64,000 nt of DNA from Dendrocalamus latiflorus (taxonomy: Eukaryota > Streptophyta > Magnoliopsida > Poales > Poaceae): assembly GCA_017311315.1 (NCBI GenBank), contig CM029654.1, positions 28,190,778 to 28,254,777 on the forward strand. The letters are read 5' to 3'. The notes under the pieces were generated by a model. It searched no databases. It was not told the origin of the DNA and worked only from the letters and a program-made list of their open reading frames with translations. Every line of letters begins with the position of its first letter. The first letter of the stretch is position 1. A program made the translations under genes and the position numbers. Below, one piece after another: positions 11,866 to 23,202 of the stretch.

Positions 11866-13312
11866 ACTGAGGAGGGCCGGCGTGCCAAGAGCTGCGCACG
11901 CGTCTGCTATTCGCCCGGAGAGAGGACCAGAGTAGTAGTGCTAGTAGCAGGAGTGATATTAGTAGCAGTCGTAGTCAATGGCGAATAGTACCACTAGTAG
12001 AGCTAGTAGGTGTGCGTGTGTGCACAGTGAGCGTGCAGTGGAATGCATGTGGTGCGGCTGTGTAGCACATGTGTGTTTCGGTGCAGCCGCGCTAATTAGT
12101 GTAGGTGATCTGGTAAAGATTAATTAATATATGATTAATTGGTGTATGATGAATTAGTAAGTGGTTAGTGCAGGTAATTAATTAATGTGAATAATCAGTG
12201 TAGGCTAATTAATATAAGTAATTGCTAAAGTTTTAATGCTGGAATGCCAATTTTGGCATAATAGTATGGAAGATAAGCTTCCGAGATGGCTGCTGCTGGT
12301 ATGGGACTACATGGCCTTCGGGGCTGAAAACTAGAGTCTAGATGATGTAATCATTAAATTATGGTAAATAGGATTATATGAGTACAGTTATGTATATTAT
12401 ACAACCCGAAATATTTGCTATATTGGGTTTTGGGTTTAAAAGAGATGCTCGTTTTAGTACCAGGACAGCGGGAAGGTGTCCAGTGAGAAGGGGATTGCTT
12501 ATGTCAGGTTTGTGCGTAAGAACGATGTCATTCGCTTGTATGTGTATGTATTGCTTTAATGATGAATTGAAATAGATGATGGTTGTTCAGGGGCAGGCCT
12601 GGGATCCATGCCATCTATGCATTGTCCACAAGGCTAAACAGGCAAGTGCATGGTAAATAGTAGACAAGGGTAGTTCATAATGTCTCTGCTTGTGAATTTA
12701 CCTTCTTGTTTTCAATATCTGTAACGAACCAATGATGCAAAGTAGGTAACAAAATTTTGGTTAAATGAAATCAGTGCAATGTGGTAAGTACTATTAGTTT
12801 CATCATGAGGGTGGGTAATAACAACAGTACATGATACGATTATGTTGAGATGATGAATAATGGCTAACATCACATGATGAAGGCTTAGATAAAAATGTCT
12901 CAATGCATGTAAGGGCAAGGTGAAGTGGTAAATTTGGGGCAGTGATCGCTATTAGATGAATTTTGGTGCATTACCTACCATGCTATCATAAGTTGATTAT
13001 TTCTTTTACATATTGACATATTGATGAATGGTGGGTAATGGTATATAACATGGATAGATGATGCTGATATGTTGCCGAATAATGGTTAATAGCACGTGAT
13101 GGGTTGATATGCTTAACTGAAAAAATGTTGCATTGCCTGCATTCATGTCATGAAAATAGATAGCCTTTGTGATATCTATGGTCTACTTTGTGTGGACACT
13201 CTATGAGAGTGGAGAATGACTTACTTCGGTAGACACCCTATGGGAATGGGGAAAGATCTACTTAGCTAGGCACTCCACAGGAGTGGAGTTTGAGTAGGAT
13301 TGAATGTTAAGG
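11866..13312 (+). repeat. Probable 5' portion of an LTR, unmatched
   Basis: No gene is seen. The sequence runs directly into the LTR block at 13313 that ends at the primer-binding site. By position it should be the U3 side of that LTR. It does not resemble the corresponding part of the 3' LTR (15890-20395), so its origin is unresolved. Confidence 0.35.
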
Positions 13313-14671
13313 AGGATAGATGAATACATAAAGATATTGGAGGATTCATGTCGATCATAAAAAGGACACGATAGAGTGGATTCTGGGATAGATACATTGG
13401 TGGATCTTAAATGAATACATAAGCTAGATAGATGATTTAAATGATTTTGAAGAATTAGGGAGTGCAAAGATATTTGCTGGATTATAGCACTGATAACTAA
13501 TATAAATTCTTGGGAGATGTTGGCGATAATGGGATGGATAGGATTTGATCAATTACTGGATAGATGAATTGAATTTTTGGGAATTTGGAGGTATGATAAC
13601 ATTTATTGGAGTATAAACTTGATCAATGATATTCGTGATGGATGAATACTAGTGAATCGTAGACTTGATCAATGATATTTTGGTGGATGAATACTAGTGA
13701 ATCGTTGACTTGATCAATGATATTTTGGTGGATGAATACTAGTGAATCATAGACTTGATCAATGATATTTTTGGTGGAGGTATACTAATGAGTTAGTTAG
13801 GGATAGATGATGGGAAAATAAGGTTGATTATTGAAAAAGCAAACTATGGTTGTGGATCAACAATAAAAAGAATTGGATTGTTAGGAATTTGGAATACAAA
13901 AGATATTGGTGGATTGTATAATTGATGATATTCGCTGTTTGAAGTTTTAGACAGCACCCAATATAGAAAGTGTGTGTTCGGTGGATTCAATAAATGATTA
14001 CATTAGCTGTTTGGAGTTTTAGACAGCACTGAATACAGAAAGTGTGAGTTCGGTGGATTAGTTAAATGATGTCACTCGCTGTTTGGAGTATTAGACAGCA
14101 ATCAATTTGAAAAAAGTATATTTGGTGGACTAAGTCAATTATAGTAATCGCTAGGTGGAGTTTAGATAACAACAATAATACTATGATTAAATAATAGTAA
14201 TGCTCCTAAAAAGCAACTTTTGGCAAATAAAATAACCCGAGCCTCTCCTTTGATAAGCCATGCATATTATTTATTTGCATTCTGTGTATTGGCTCGCGGA
14301 GCACGGTGGTTAGTGTGCTCACACTCGCTCTCATAACAAATCCAGAAGCAGGAATCAGATCACCACGCTTCGGCAATACTTTTGGACCTGATGGTAGAGA
14401 AGATGAAGATGTCAAGGGCTAGGTAGCGAACCTCCAGTTGGCTGCCTGTGGGCATGTCCTGAAGGTCCCACCTGCGTGCTTCGTTCTTCCGCTGCTGCAA
14501 TTTATTGATTTCGGCCTAATCGGCCCATGAGTAAGTCTATTATTTTAATTATGCTTCCGCATGATATGTAATTCGATGTCTATTACTGTAACTGTGTGCA
14601 CTATCTACTGATTCAGGGAATAGTGCGGTGGAAACACAGTAGATTCTGGATTATAAAATCTGGGTCTGACA
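13313..14671 (+). repeat. 3' part (R-U5 side) of the 5' LTR of a large element
   Basis: Nearly identical to 20396-21754, with about a dozen single-base differences noticed by eye. It ends '...GGGTCTGACA' and is followed by a primer-binding site containing TGGTATCAGAGC (14676-14687). It contains a 45-46 bp tandem repeat (13618-13790) and three copies of an ~85-bp unit with 'gctgtttggag' and 'tagacagca' (13930-14110). Confidence 0.85.
13618..13790. repeat. 45-46 bp tandem repeat, about 3.8 copies
   Basis: Units begin 'cttgatcaatgatatt' and carry 'ggatgaatactagtgaatc'. The same array recurs in the other LTR at 20701-20873. Confidence 0.85.
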
Positions 14672-15889
14672 GGGATGGTATCAGAGCATATCGACTGCAG
14701 GCCGTGACCTAGTTAGCCTGGCCGTTAGTTTCATGACTAGAATTATTTCCTGCAATATTTAATTCTGAAAATATAAACAGTATTGCTCATTCTCATGTCT
14801 CTTAGATGATTCCCTCTCATCTATATGCTGCCTGAGCCCTATTTACTCTTAAAAGCTCTCTTACCCCAAATTCAAAATGATAATACAAGAGTAAGTGCTG
14901 ATATCAATCAAATTACCCCCAAATACTTACCTCTTCTCTCTATTGATTAAAAAAAATGTTCCTCTTTTCGTACCCTTACTCCAAAAATTTAAAGTTAGGA
15001 ACGTTGAAGATGATCGTGAAGATAAGGTGGTCCCGTTTTAAACGAACTATGCCGATAAACCCTATGCCCCTTATGTGTGCTTTCCCGAGTAGACGTTGTA
15101 TTATCGTAAGATTTTCGTTGGTCCCTGTGCACTGTCTTCTTGCCCTCGGGCGCCCTATTTCGCAGTCACAGGAAAAAGCTTGCTTTTAAAAATTTGTGTG
15201 GCTCAGAATCACTCCAGCTCCCTGGATGTGTTCTTTTAAAGTTAGAATGGGTTTGGATTACCTTATTTTCACAACTCAATCCTTACCTCATGCTATTCCC
15301 TCTGACCCCATTTGCTACAACCCCAGTCAAATCTACTGAAGCAAAGTGATGGATCGCCAAAGACCAAGACTTGAGACTCTGCCCTGCTAACACTCTCTCC
15401 TTACCTACCCGGAGGACCCGTCATGCCTGGAGTTAGAAGAGACGAATGATGACTAGTGATACCCATTTTAAGGGGGGTAGTACTACGAGACAGAACTGCC
15501 GAAGAACTACTACGATGTATGTTTTTGGACTGCAACAATCTGGACTTAGAACTAATCAGACCGTTGCTACCCACCTATCAATAAGAAATTCTACAACCCT
15601 ATATCCAATAAGCGATGCAACTACCCCATTCTACAATGACGTGAAGACAACAATGTCAAAAGCAAGTAATTAGAAGTCTACGACCTATCCAGGAGAACAA
15701 GGTATTTCTCTTCCCCTTTTGACTTCTCCAAGTGCTAACCCCTATTGTGTAGATCTCATCTCTCTGTGGAGCTAAGGAACTATATGTCGAGCAACACCCC
15801 GAAACCCATTGCTAGCCAATATAACCCACCTCCATTCTTTCTGCTCTACCGGAATCTCGGGGTCGAGATTCATTTAAGGGGGGTAGGTT
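14672..15889 (+). mobile_element. Short non-coding internal domain of the large LTR element
   Basis: Starts with the primer-binding site TGGTATCAGAGC and ends with a polypurine tract (TTTAAGGGGGGTAG, around 15873-15886). The 1.2 kb between has no recognisable gag, protease or polymerase; the small ORFs lack motifs. A second polypurine-like string, ATTTTAAGGGGGGTAG, lies at about 15464-15479. The layout (long LTRs, short empty core) fits a non-autonomous large retrotransposon derivative, probably mobilised by a Tekay/Del-like gypsy relative. The lineage is an inference from LTR style. Confidence 0.7.
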
Positions 15890-16235
15890 TGTAACATCAC
15901 AAAAATTTAAGTTTTAAAAATGGAAAGCTTTTAAACTATTTTTGCAATATGTTCTACTGAAATTTGGATTTTACGGAGATTTTCTGATTTTGGTGGAGGA
16001 TTCAAACATTTCAGAAAGCTTCGAAAAATAAAACTACTAATAATAATGCCATAAAAGGGAAATATGTAAATAGGGGAAAACCCAAACATTCTGAGTTAAA
16101 ATCTAAAAATATGGTCCACAAAGGGAGGAAGAAACTTAAAATAAAACAAAAGCATTTAATTTTGAACAAGTATTATAAGGGCAAAATAGGCATGAAGGAA
16201 ATATATACATGTATATAGATAATGCATGTGCAAAT

Positions 16236-16345
16236 AAATTATATATATATATATATACATACAGAAATAGAAATAATGAAATATATATATATATATGTAT
16301 ATATATACCTGTATATACATATGTGTATATGTATAATAAATCAGC
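16236..16345. repeat. AT-rich microsatellite cluster
   Basis: Several (AT)n and (TATA)n tracts separated by short spacers, directly before the GC-rich block of the LTR. Confidence 0.85.
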
Positions 16346-16379
16346 AAATCAACATAACAAATAAAAAAAAGAAACAATG

Positions 16380-17340
16380 GGAGTCAAGCCGGCCCGGCTC
16401 AACACCTTACCCGCGCGGCCCAGACGCCACTCCACCTCACCCCTCTGCCAGCGGGGCCGCTCCATCCCGCGCCTTCTCCCCGTTGACAGCCGGCCCCGCC
16501 CGCGCCCTGCAGCACTCCTCTTTCTCTCTGCGCCTCGCGTGCACTCGCTCTTTCCCCCTTTCTTCCTCGCGTACGCCCGCCATTTCTTTCCTCTGCTCGC
16601 ACGTGCTCTGCCCCCTCTGACACGCAGCATGCTCAAGTCCTATCGCTACTCCCCACGGCCCTCTGCGCAGCGCCGCTCGCCCCGTCACCTCGCCCTGGCC
16701 AACCCGGCGCACGCCGAACCCCGCGCCCGGGCAAGGACCGGAGGACCCCCGCCCCGCTCGTTGCTGGCCCCCTTCCCGCCGCCTATAAAGCCAATGCGGC
16801 CCTTCTCCCACTCCGCCGTCCTCCTCCCTGCCTCCCACCCCGACCGATTGAATTTTCGTGCACCGTGGCTCGCCGGCAAACCATTCCTTCCCTAGCTCCA
16901 GCGCCGAGGCTCCACGGCGAGCCGCCGCACCTTGAGTCGATTGCTCACGCCGAGAGCACCGCACGGCCACCATGAAGTTAGCTCCTATCTCGCTGGAGCT
17001 TCCCCACCACCCCACCTCGTCGGCACCGTACCCATACCCGCGCCGCAGCCTCACGCCGCCGGCCCGCCACAGCTCCTCCTGGAAGTCGCCGCCACCTCCA
17101 AAAGCTTCCCCTCCCCTACGGGTACCCGTTTTAACCGTCGCCGCCGACGCCCCGACCACCACCCGCCGGCGACACCGTTGGCCAAGCGCCGCCCCCAAGC
17201 TCCTCTGTTCTGGGCGCTGGAACCTCTGCTCTTCTGCGTTTCTTCCCACCACCCAATCAGGTAACACCCGCACGGCTAACCGGCTAGCAGCGCACGCTCT
17301 CAGTGCTAGCGCCCGCGTTCGATCCCCTATCGCGCAGCAT
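16380..17340 (+). promoter_or_regulatory. GC-rich promoter and leader block of the LTR
   Basis: About 960 bp of strongly GC-rich sequence inside an AT-rich LTR. It has a TATA-like element, CCTATAAAGCC, near 16782-16792. A donor-like 'AG|GTAACA' occurs near 17259-17266. Overlapping ORFs on both strands (for example 16437-17273 minus) follow from base composition and have no domain. A role as LTR promoter plus transcribed leader is inferred from position and composition. Confidence 0.45.
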
Positions 17341-18045
17341 TTAGACTAGGTTTTCTTTTGATTGTTTTGATAGTAATTTCAGAAAAAGAAAAATCAAGAA
17401 AAATATGAGATTAATCCACAGATAAGACTAAAATTGATTGAGGTATAAATGAGCTTATTAAATATCTAATTGTGGATCAAACATCATACGTTAATAACTA
17501 ATGTGCTTTGAATACTTGTCTTAAAGCTTAGATTATGAATTAAAGGCATGTTAAGAAATTGAGTAAAAATCTTGTTTAGATTTATGCTTCCATGGAATGA
17601 TAATTTAATAAATAAGGATGGTTTAAAGAATATATCATAAGCCATTGTTTACTAATAAACCTTATAGAATTAATCATTGCATAGTTTAAACCATAACCCT
17701 TATATCTATTCCCACTATTTAACTTGCTTAATATTACACATCCTTTGGAAAGATTTAATATTTGATTAGTTACCATAGGTGCATAATTAATATGCCTTTA
17801 TTATTTATCGTCATCTAAATATTAAGTAAAGATATTAGTAAAAGATGGTTCTAAACTTAATAGAGACATTCAAGTTAAAGTTAAGGAAAATAAATTTGAC
17901 ACCATGTTTGACTATAAAAATAAGGATTTAGATTAAAGATTACCCTTAATAATAACTAAAACATGTGCTCCAACCTTTAACATGCCATCATCAAATAAAT
18001 ACCAATGGTAACTCTAATCAAATAGCAAGCTAGGCTATCACCTAA

Positions 18046-18046
<1 letters not shown>

Positions 18047-18134
<88 letters not shown>
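18047..18134. repeat. (TG)n(TA)n compound microsatellite
   Basis: About 24 TG dinucleotides followed by about 20 TA dinucleotides, uninterrupted. Confidence 0.95.
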
Positions 18135-18137
<3 letters not shown>

Positions 18138-20395
18138 AATCTTGTTCTTTAAGACTTAAGTTGCACTAAATAACAACTAAAGGTACATAAGTTGATAACA
18201 ACCTTTAATCAAAAGGGCGTCTTTAAGTAGAACTATCTTGTTGGAAAGATATATACGTATGTGGCCATTATAATAAAGTAACCCCTAGGTCATCAGATGT
18301 TAAAAATAGTCTACCTAATGTAGCGATGTGAATAGTAGTCATCACTAGCGTATCATCGACAAATAAATCTCAACCGTAGATTCAGTGGAATGTTGATAGT
18401 AAAGTATAACCTGGTATAGCATGCTCGGCCCTAGATAAATAAATTTAAATAACAATAATAATAATATCAACACTATAATAATAATTAAAATATACGCAGA
18501 ATATTTACGATACCTAATCCGAAGAGCCTCTTTAATTAAAAGTCATGTTGGTGTATGTACTAAAATTCCTACGTCATCGGTAATTAAAATAATCTTACCA
18601 CCTTTTAGTGAACAAGGTAGTATTAGCACGACCTAAAATAATACATCCCAAAATATAAGCTATAAGATTAATTCGACAAACCAGAAATCATGTACATCGT
18701 GTATATAACTCATACCCTAACTCGTAAGAACTAACATTGGACAAGGCAATACTCAACACCCTACTACAGTCTTACATTTACGCATAGGTCTAACCTAACT
18801 CATGGAACTTCCTTGATAAATACAAAAATAAAAAAACATTATTAATAAAATCAAGTCATCGCATTCCACCGTCGGCCTTGACTCAAACCACACGAATCAC
18901 CCATTAACTCAAAGTAAAACGAAATTAAGTTTATTCGGATTTGTTTGGATCCTTTGAGTTATTTGCTTTTATTCGGATTCAGTCGTTTATCGCGTAATTA
19001 GAAATTGGAAGTCGTGAAGACTCATTGGATCAAGTGAGGTCAGGCTCGAAGTGAAGATAAACGCCAAAAACCCAAGAGAAAGCATCGTGTGAGCTCAAGA
19101 CCGCGGTAAACCGCGCCGGACGAGTCAATACTTTGATCATGTTGAACCTACGTTTTCTGCAAATTACTTTGGTTTAAATTATCAAATTGCATGCTGTTAG
19201 TTTATATGCAAATACATGTTTAATTTAAGATTCTAGTTATATGCCCATTATTTACCTTGAATATTATTATACCTCCTTTGGAATAATTGAATGTGTGAAC
19301 CTTGTCGCCCTAGCAAAATGATAATAGTAACCTTGTGAAAATAAGTCCCTAATTATACGCCATGCTTAGTACTGCATAGATACTCGGGGGCGCCGAAATG
19401 CCCCAAATATCATTGTCATTTTTAAACATGAGAAACTGGTTTGGACAGTCATGGTGGGAATGACTGGTATATATTTGGACATGATTATTTTATGATCCCA
19501 AAAACCCCAACTTGCTTGAATATCTGGGCAGATGGTTCGAGGGTGTGAGTGTGGTGCGGTGGAAGCACAAAGCGGATTAGTGGTAGACCGCCCAGATACC
19601 ACTAAGGACTGAATCTTGTCATGACCTCCTGTGTAAAACAGTACAACCACAAGTCTGTAAAGTACAACTTGGCTTAGTAGATTTACCGGACCCTGAAAGT
19701 CATCCTCACAGGAGAGGGTGGTGAGATAGTGCAAGTGGCTGTCTGTGTGACGGCTTGAATGGGACACTTGTAGAGGGTGAAGATCTGCTGTGGCGGGCTA
19801 GCAGGGGGTAGCCAGCTGCTAGACGTTCAGAAGGAGAATATCCCGCACAACGTATGGGACCCACCGCAAGTGGGAGCGACCCATAGGGTGAAATGATGGA
19901 AGGGGCGAGGTACTTTGAAAAGTCACTGTGATTGTCTGCTCAACCACATGACTAAGGAATCGTGTGGGGCAACGAGTTGATTGTCTCTTGTGGTGAAAGT
20001 GTACAAACTCTGCAGAGTCAAAACTATTCGAATAGCCGTGCCCACGGTCAAGGGCGGACATTGGAACTTAACTAGATATAGTTCTATTTCAAAATGCTTT
20101 ATGGATGAGTTTGGAAAAGTGAAGGGCAGTGGAAAGCCCTAATTTGAGTTGTCCTGGGTGTCGTCCCAGTGGTAATGTAAGCGGTTATAACGCTGAAATA
20201 TTAGCATATGGTGCGGATGCCATGTAACGGTGGATGGAATCTGGATCGCTATTATTATTGCATTTTCTTGAACATTATGATTTTGTTCAAAACTGCTAGG
20301 TCTCAGGAAATTTCTATGTATTATATTTCAAATAATGACATTTCTATCCTTGCAAAATAAAATACAAGGGGGAATAAATAGAGTCGTGAGTAAAG

Positions 20396-21754
20396 GAGAT
20401 AGATGAATACATAAAGATATTGGAGGATTCATGTCGATCATAAAAAGGACACGATAGAGTGGATTCTGGGATAGATACATTGGTGGATCTTAAATGAATA
20501 CATAAGCTAGATAGATGATTTAAATGATTTTGGAGAATTAGGGAGTGCAAAGATATTTGCTGGATTATAGCACTGATAACTAATATAAATTCTTGGGAGA
20601 TGTTGGCGATAATGGGATGGATATGATTTGATCAATTACTGGATAGATGAATTGAATTTTTGGGAATTTGGAGGTATGATAACATTTATTGGAGTATAAA
20701 CTTGATCAATGATATTCGTGATGGATGAATACTAGTGAATCGTAGACTTGATCAATGATATTTTGGTGGATGAATACTAGTGAATCGTTGACTTGATCAA
20801 TGGTATTTTGGTGGATGAATACTAGTGAATCATAGACTTGATCAATGATATTTTTGGTGGAGGTATACTAATGAGTTAGTTAGGGATAGATGATGGGAAA
20901 ATAAGGTTGATTATTGAAAAAACAAACTATGGTTGTGGATCAACAATAAAAAGAATTGGATTGTTAGGAATTTGGAATACAAAAGATATTGGTGGATTGT
21001 ATAATTGATGATATTCGCTGTTTGAAGTTTTAGACAGCACCCAATATAGAAAGTGTGTGTTCGGTGGATTCAATAAATGATTACATTAGCTGTTTGGAGT
21101 TTTAGACAGCACTGAATACAGAAAGTGTGAGTTCGGTGGATTAGTTAAATGATGTCACTCGCTGTTTGGAGTATTAGACAGCAATCAATTTGAAAAAAGT
21201 ATATTTGGTGGACTAAGTCAATTATAGTAATCGCTAGGTGGAGTTTAGATAACAACAATAATACTATGATTAAATAATAGTAATGCTCCTAAAAAGCAAC
21301 TTTTGGCAAATAAAATAACCCGAGCCTCTCCTTTGATAAGCCATGCATATTATTTATTTGCATTCTGTGTATTGGCTCGCGGAGCACGGTGGTTAGTGTG
21401 CTCACACTCGCTCTCATAACAAATCCAGAAGCAGGAATCAGATCACCACGCTTCGGCAATACTTTTGGACCTGATGGTAGAGAAGATGAAGATGTCAAGG
21501 GCTAGGTCGCGAACCTCCAGTTGGCTGCCTGTGGGCATGTCCTGAAGGTTCCACTTGCGTGCTTCGTTCTTCCGCTGCTGCAATTTATTGATTTCGGCCT
21601 AATCGGCCCATGAGTAAGTCTATTATTTTAATTATGCTTCCGCATAATATGTAATTTGATGTCTATTACTGTAACTGTGTGCACTATCTACTGATCCAGG
21701 GAATAGTGCTGTGGAAACACAGTAGATTCCGGATTATAAAATCTGGATCTGACA
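20396..21754 (+). repeat. R-U5 side of the 3' LTR, match to 13313-14671
   Basis: Near-identical partner of 13313-14671, including both internal tandem repeats. Homology begins abruptly at 'GATAGATGAATACATAAAG'; the sequences upstream of that point in the two LTRs are unrelated. Confidence 0.85.
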
Positions 21755-21835
21755 GTAAGCATTCATATCCTTCACATCCAACTGATATTGACATCTGCTA
21801 AAAAATTGCTGTATCAAGGAAAAAACGATGTCAAC
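21755..21835. repeat. Dispersed repeat, copy 2
   Basis: Matches 3278-3337, including the opening GTAAG and the 'AACGATGTCAAC' end. It abuts the LTR end exactly, so the large element probably inserted into this repeat and duplicated GTAAG. Confidence 0.5.
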
Positions 21836-22670
21836 TGTTACTTGCCCAGATGTGAAAACAAACCAGTTTAAGTTTTTAACTCAACCATTCACTTACTGAA
21901 ATATTTTATATTGTCGCTTTCAAGCATGCTTGACAAGATTACTCTTGACATGAGAAAGCTTGTCCTATAATGAGCGCCGCCAAACTATTGAACTTTAATA
22001 AATAAATATATATATTTAAATATTTAGATCGGCTATACGATATATAGATTGATTTATCTTATAAAATAATTATCTAATATTATAAATTTTTATCAGATTT
22101 TATAATATATATTATAATACAATTTCATTATGAAAGTCGTATATGATCATGACAACATCCAAAACGACAAAGTACACCGTAAGAATATGAATACGTAACC
22201 ATGGCAAGAAATTAATGGCTGAAATTGAAAAGAAAGATCGTATTTAAATACAAGAAATATTCTGCCTTTGAGTTTCAATTTCAAAGCTCATGTACATATT
22301 TTCAGAGTTTTTAACTAGTCACGATTACGTAGATCTGAAATCCAAACCTGCGTCAGGGGCCCGAGTCTATTGGCAGCGTTGAACCTTGGAATCTTTCTTC
22401 TTCCTCGATGTCGATGTACATCTATCACTGTCAGCACTAGTAACTTCTGAATAATACAATGCCAAGTGGATCGATGGTGATTTTGCACAAACAAATAATC
22501 TTCCAAAATTTATGTCGCTCAGTATCATTCATCCTTCCATTTCTCCTTTGGTTTGGATGAATACCCACACAAAACAGATGTGCCATTTGAGGTGCTCATT
22601 GGCCATTCTATCAGAAATCAAACGGTCAAAATTAATGAGAAACAGTTGCATGTTATTGTAATCAGTTTTG
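21836..22670. other. Gene-free downstream flank of the receptor kinase
   Basis: AT-rich and without a supported gene. The short minus ORF at 22315-22506 has no domain. Confidence 0.4.
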
Positions 22671-22930
22671 CTATTGCACAGGCGACTGAAATTTTTTTAT
22701 GTTTCAGTCATCTGAAATTGCACTCTCAATGAACTAAAATTGCAGCCCCCCTAAAAAAACAGCTGCAACTTTAGGTGATTCAGAGTGCAACTTCAGGTGA
22801 CCTGAAATTGCACTCTCAATCAACTAAAATTGCAGCCCCCCTCCATTAAAAACATGTGCAACTTCAGGTGATTCAAAGTGCAATTTTAAGTGACTGAAAG
22901 ATAAAAAAATTTCAGCCGCATGTGCAATAG
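22671..22930. mobile_element. Inverted-repeat (MITE-like) element
   Basis: A 260-bp segment bounded by CTATTGCACA and TGTGCAATAG. The complementarity extends inward through a CTGAAATTTTTTTAT block and further, so the transcript could fold into a long hairpin. It also holds two direct copies of an 'aactaaaattgcagcccccc' segment. It lies about 270 bp past the kinase stop codon. No target duplication is clear. Confidence 0.6.
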
Positions 22931-23202
22931 TCTATCCCTATTGTAATTTATTTTGGATTTATTGATTGTCTTCACACCGAATATTTATTCCAATCAGGAG
23001 TCACAGACAAGATACTAGAACAACATGCAGTGTTTGAGCTAAATTGTAAAAAAACACAAAAGTTGTATCTGAAAAAAAGAGAGCAAATTTCTGTATATCA
23101 ATCAGTCTCCAACTATGCAGCCCAATACTTATCATGCAGAAATCAAGGCACAACGTAGGGAAGGGCAAAATCCAACCAAAAACAGCAGTCTTGTGCTGTC
23201 AG

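Larger units (their letters stand above)
15890..21754 (+). repeat. Long 3' LTR (5.9 kb) of the large element
   Basis: Begins TGTAACATC after the polypurine tract and ends '...GGATCTGACA' at 21754, the same end as the 5' LTR. It contains a GC-rich promoter-like block (16380-17340), AT and TG/TA microsatellites, and a stretch with 'CGAATAGCCGTGCCCACGG' (about 20028-20046) characteristic of grass Del/Tekay-type LTRs. GTAAG follows directly at 21755. The length is unusual, and a nested insertion inside it cannot be excluded. Confidence 0.65.

Noticed and set aside
14206..14415. 69-residue minus ORF, identical at 21289-21498
   Set aside because: Duplicated because it lies in the two LTR copies; conservation reflects LTR identity, not protein function.
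14676..14687. TGGTATCAGAGC as part of a tRNA gene
   Set aside because: It is the complement of a tRNA 3' end, placed right after an LTR, so it is a primer-binding site. No tRNA gene was found in the window.
16437..17273. 278-codon minus-strand ORF and overlapping plus-strand ORFs
   Set aside because: GC-rich composition keeps several frames open at once; Arg/Gly/Pro-rich products without motifs, inside an LTR.
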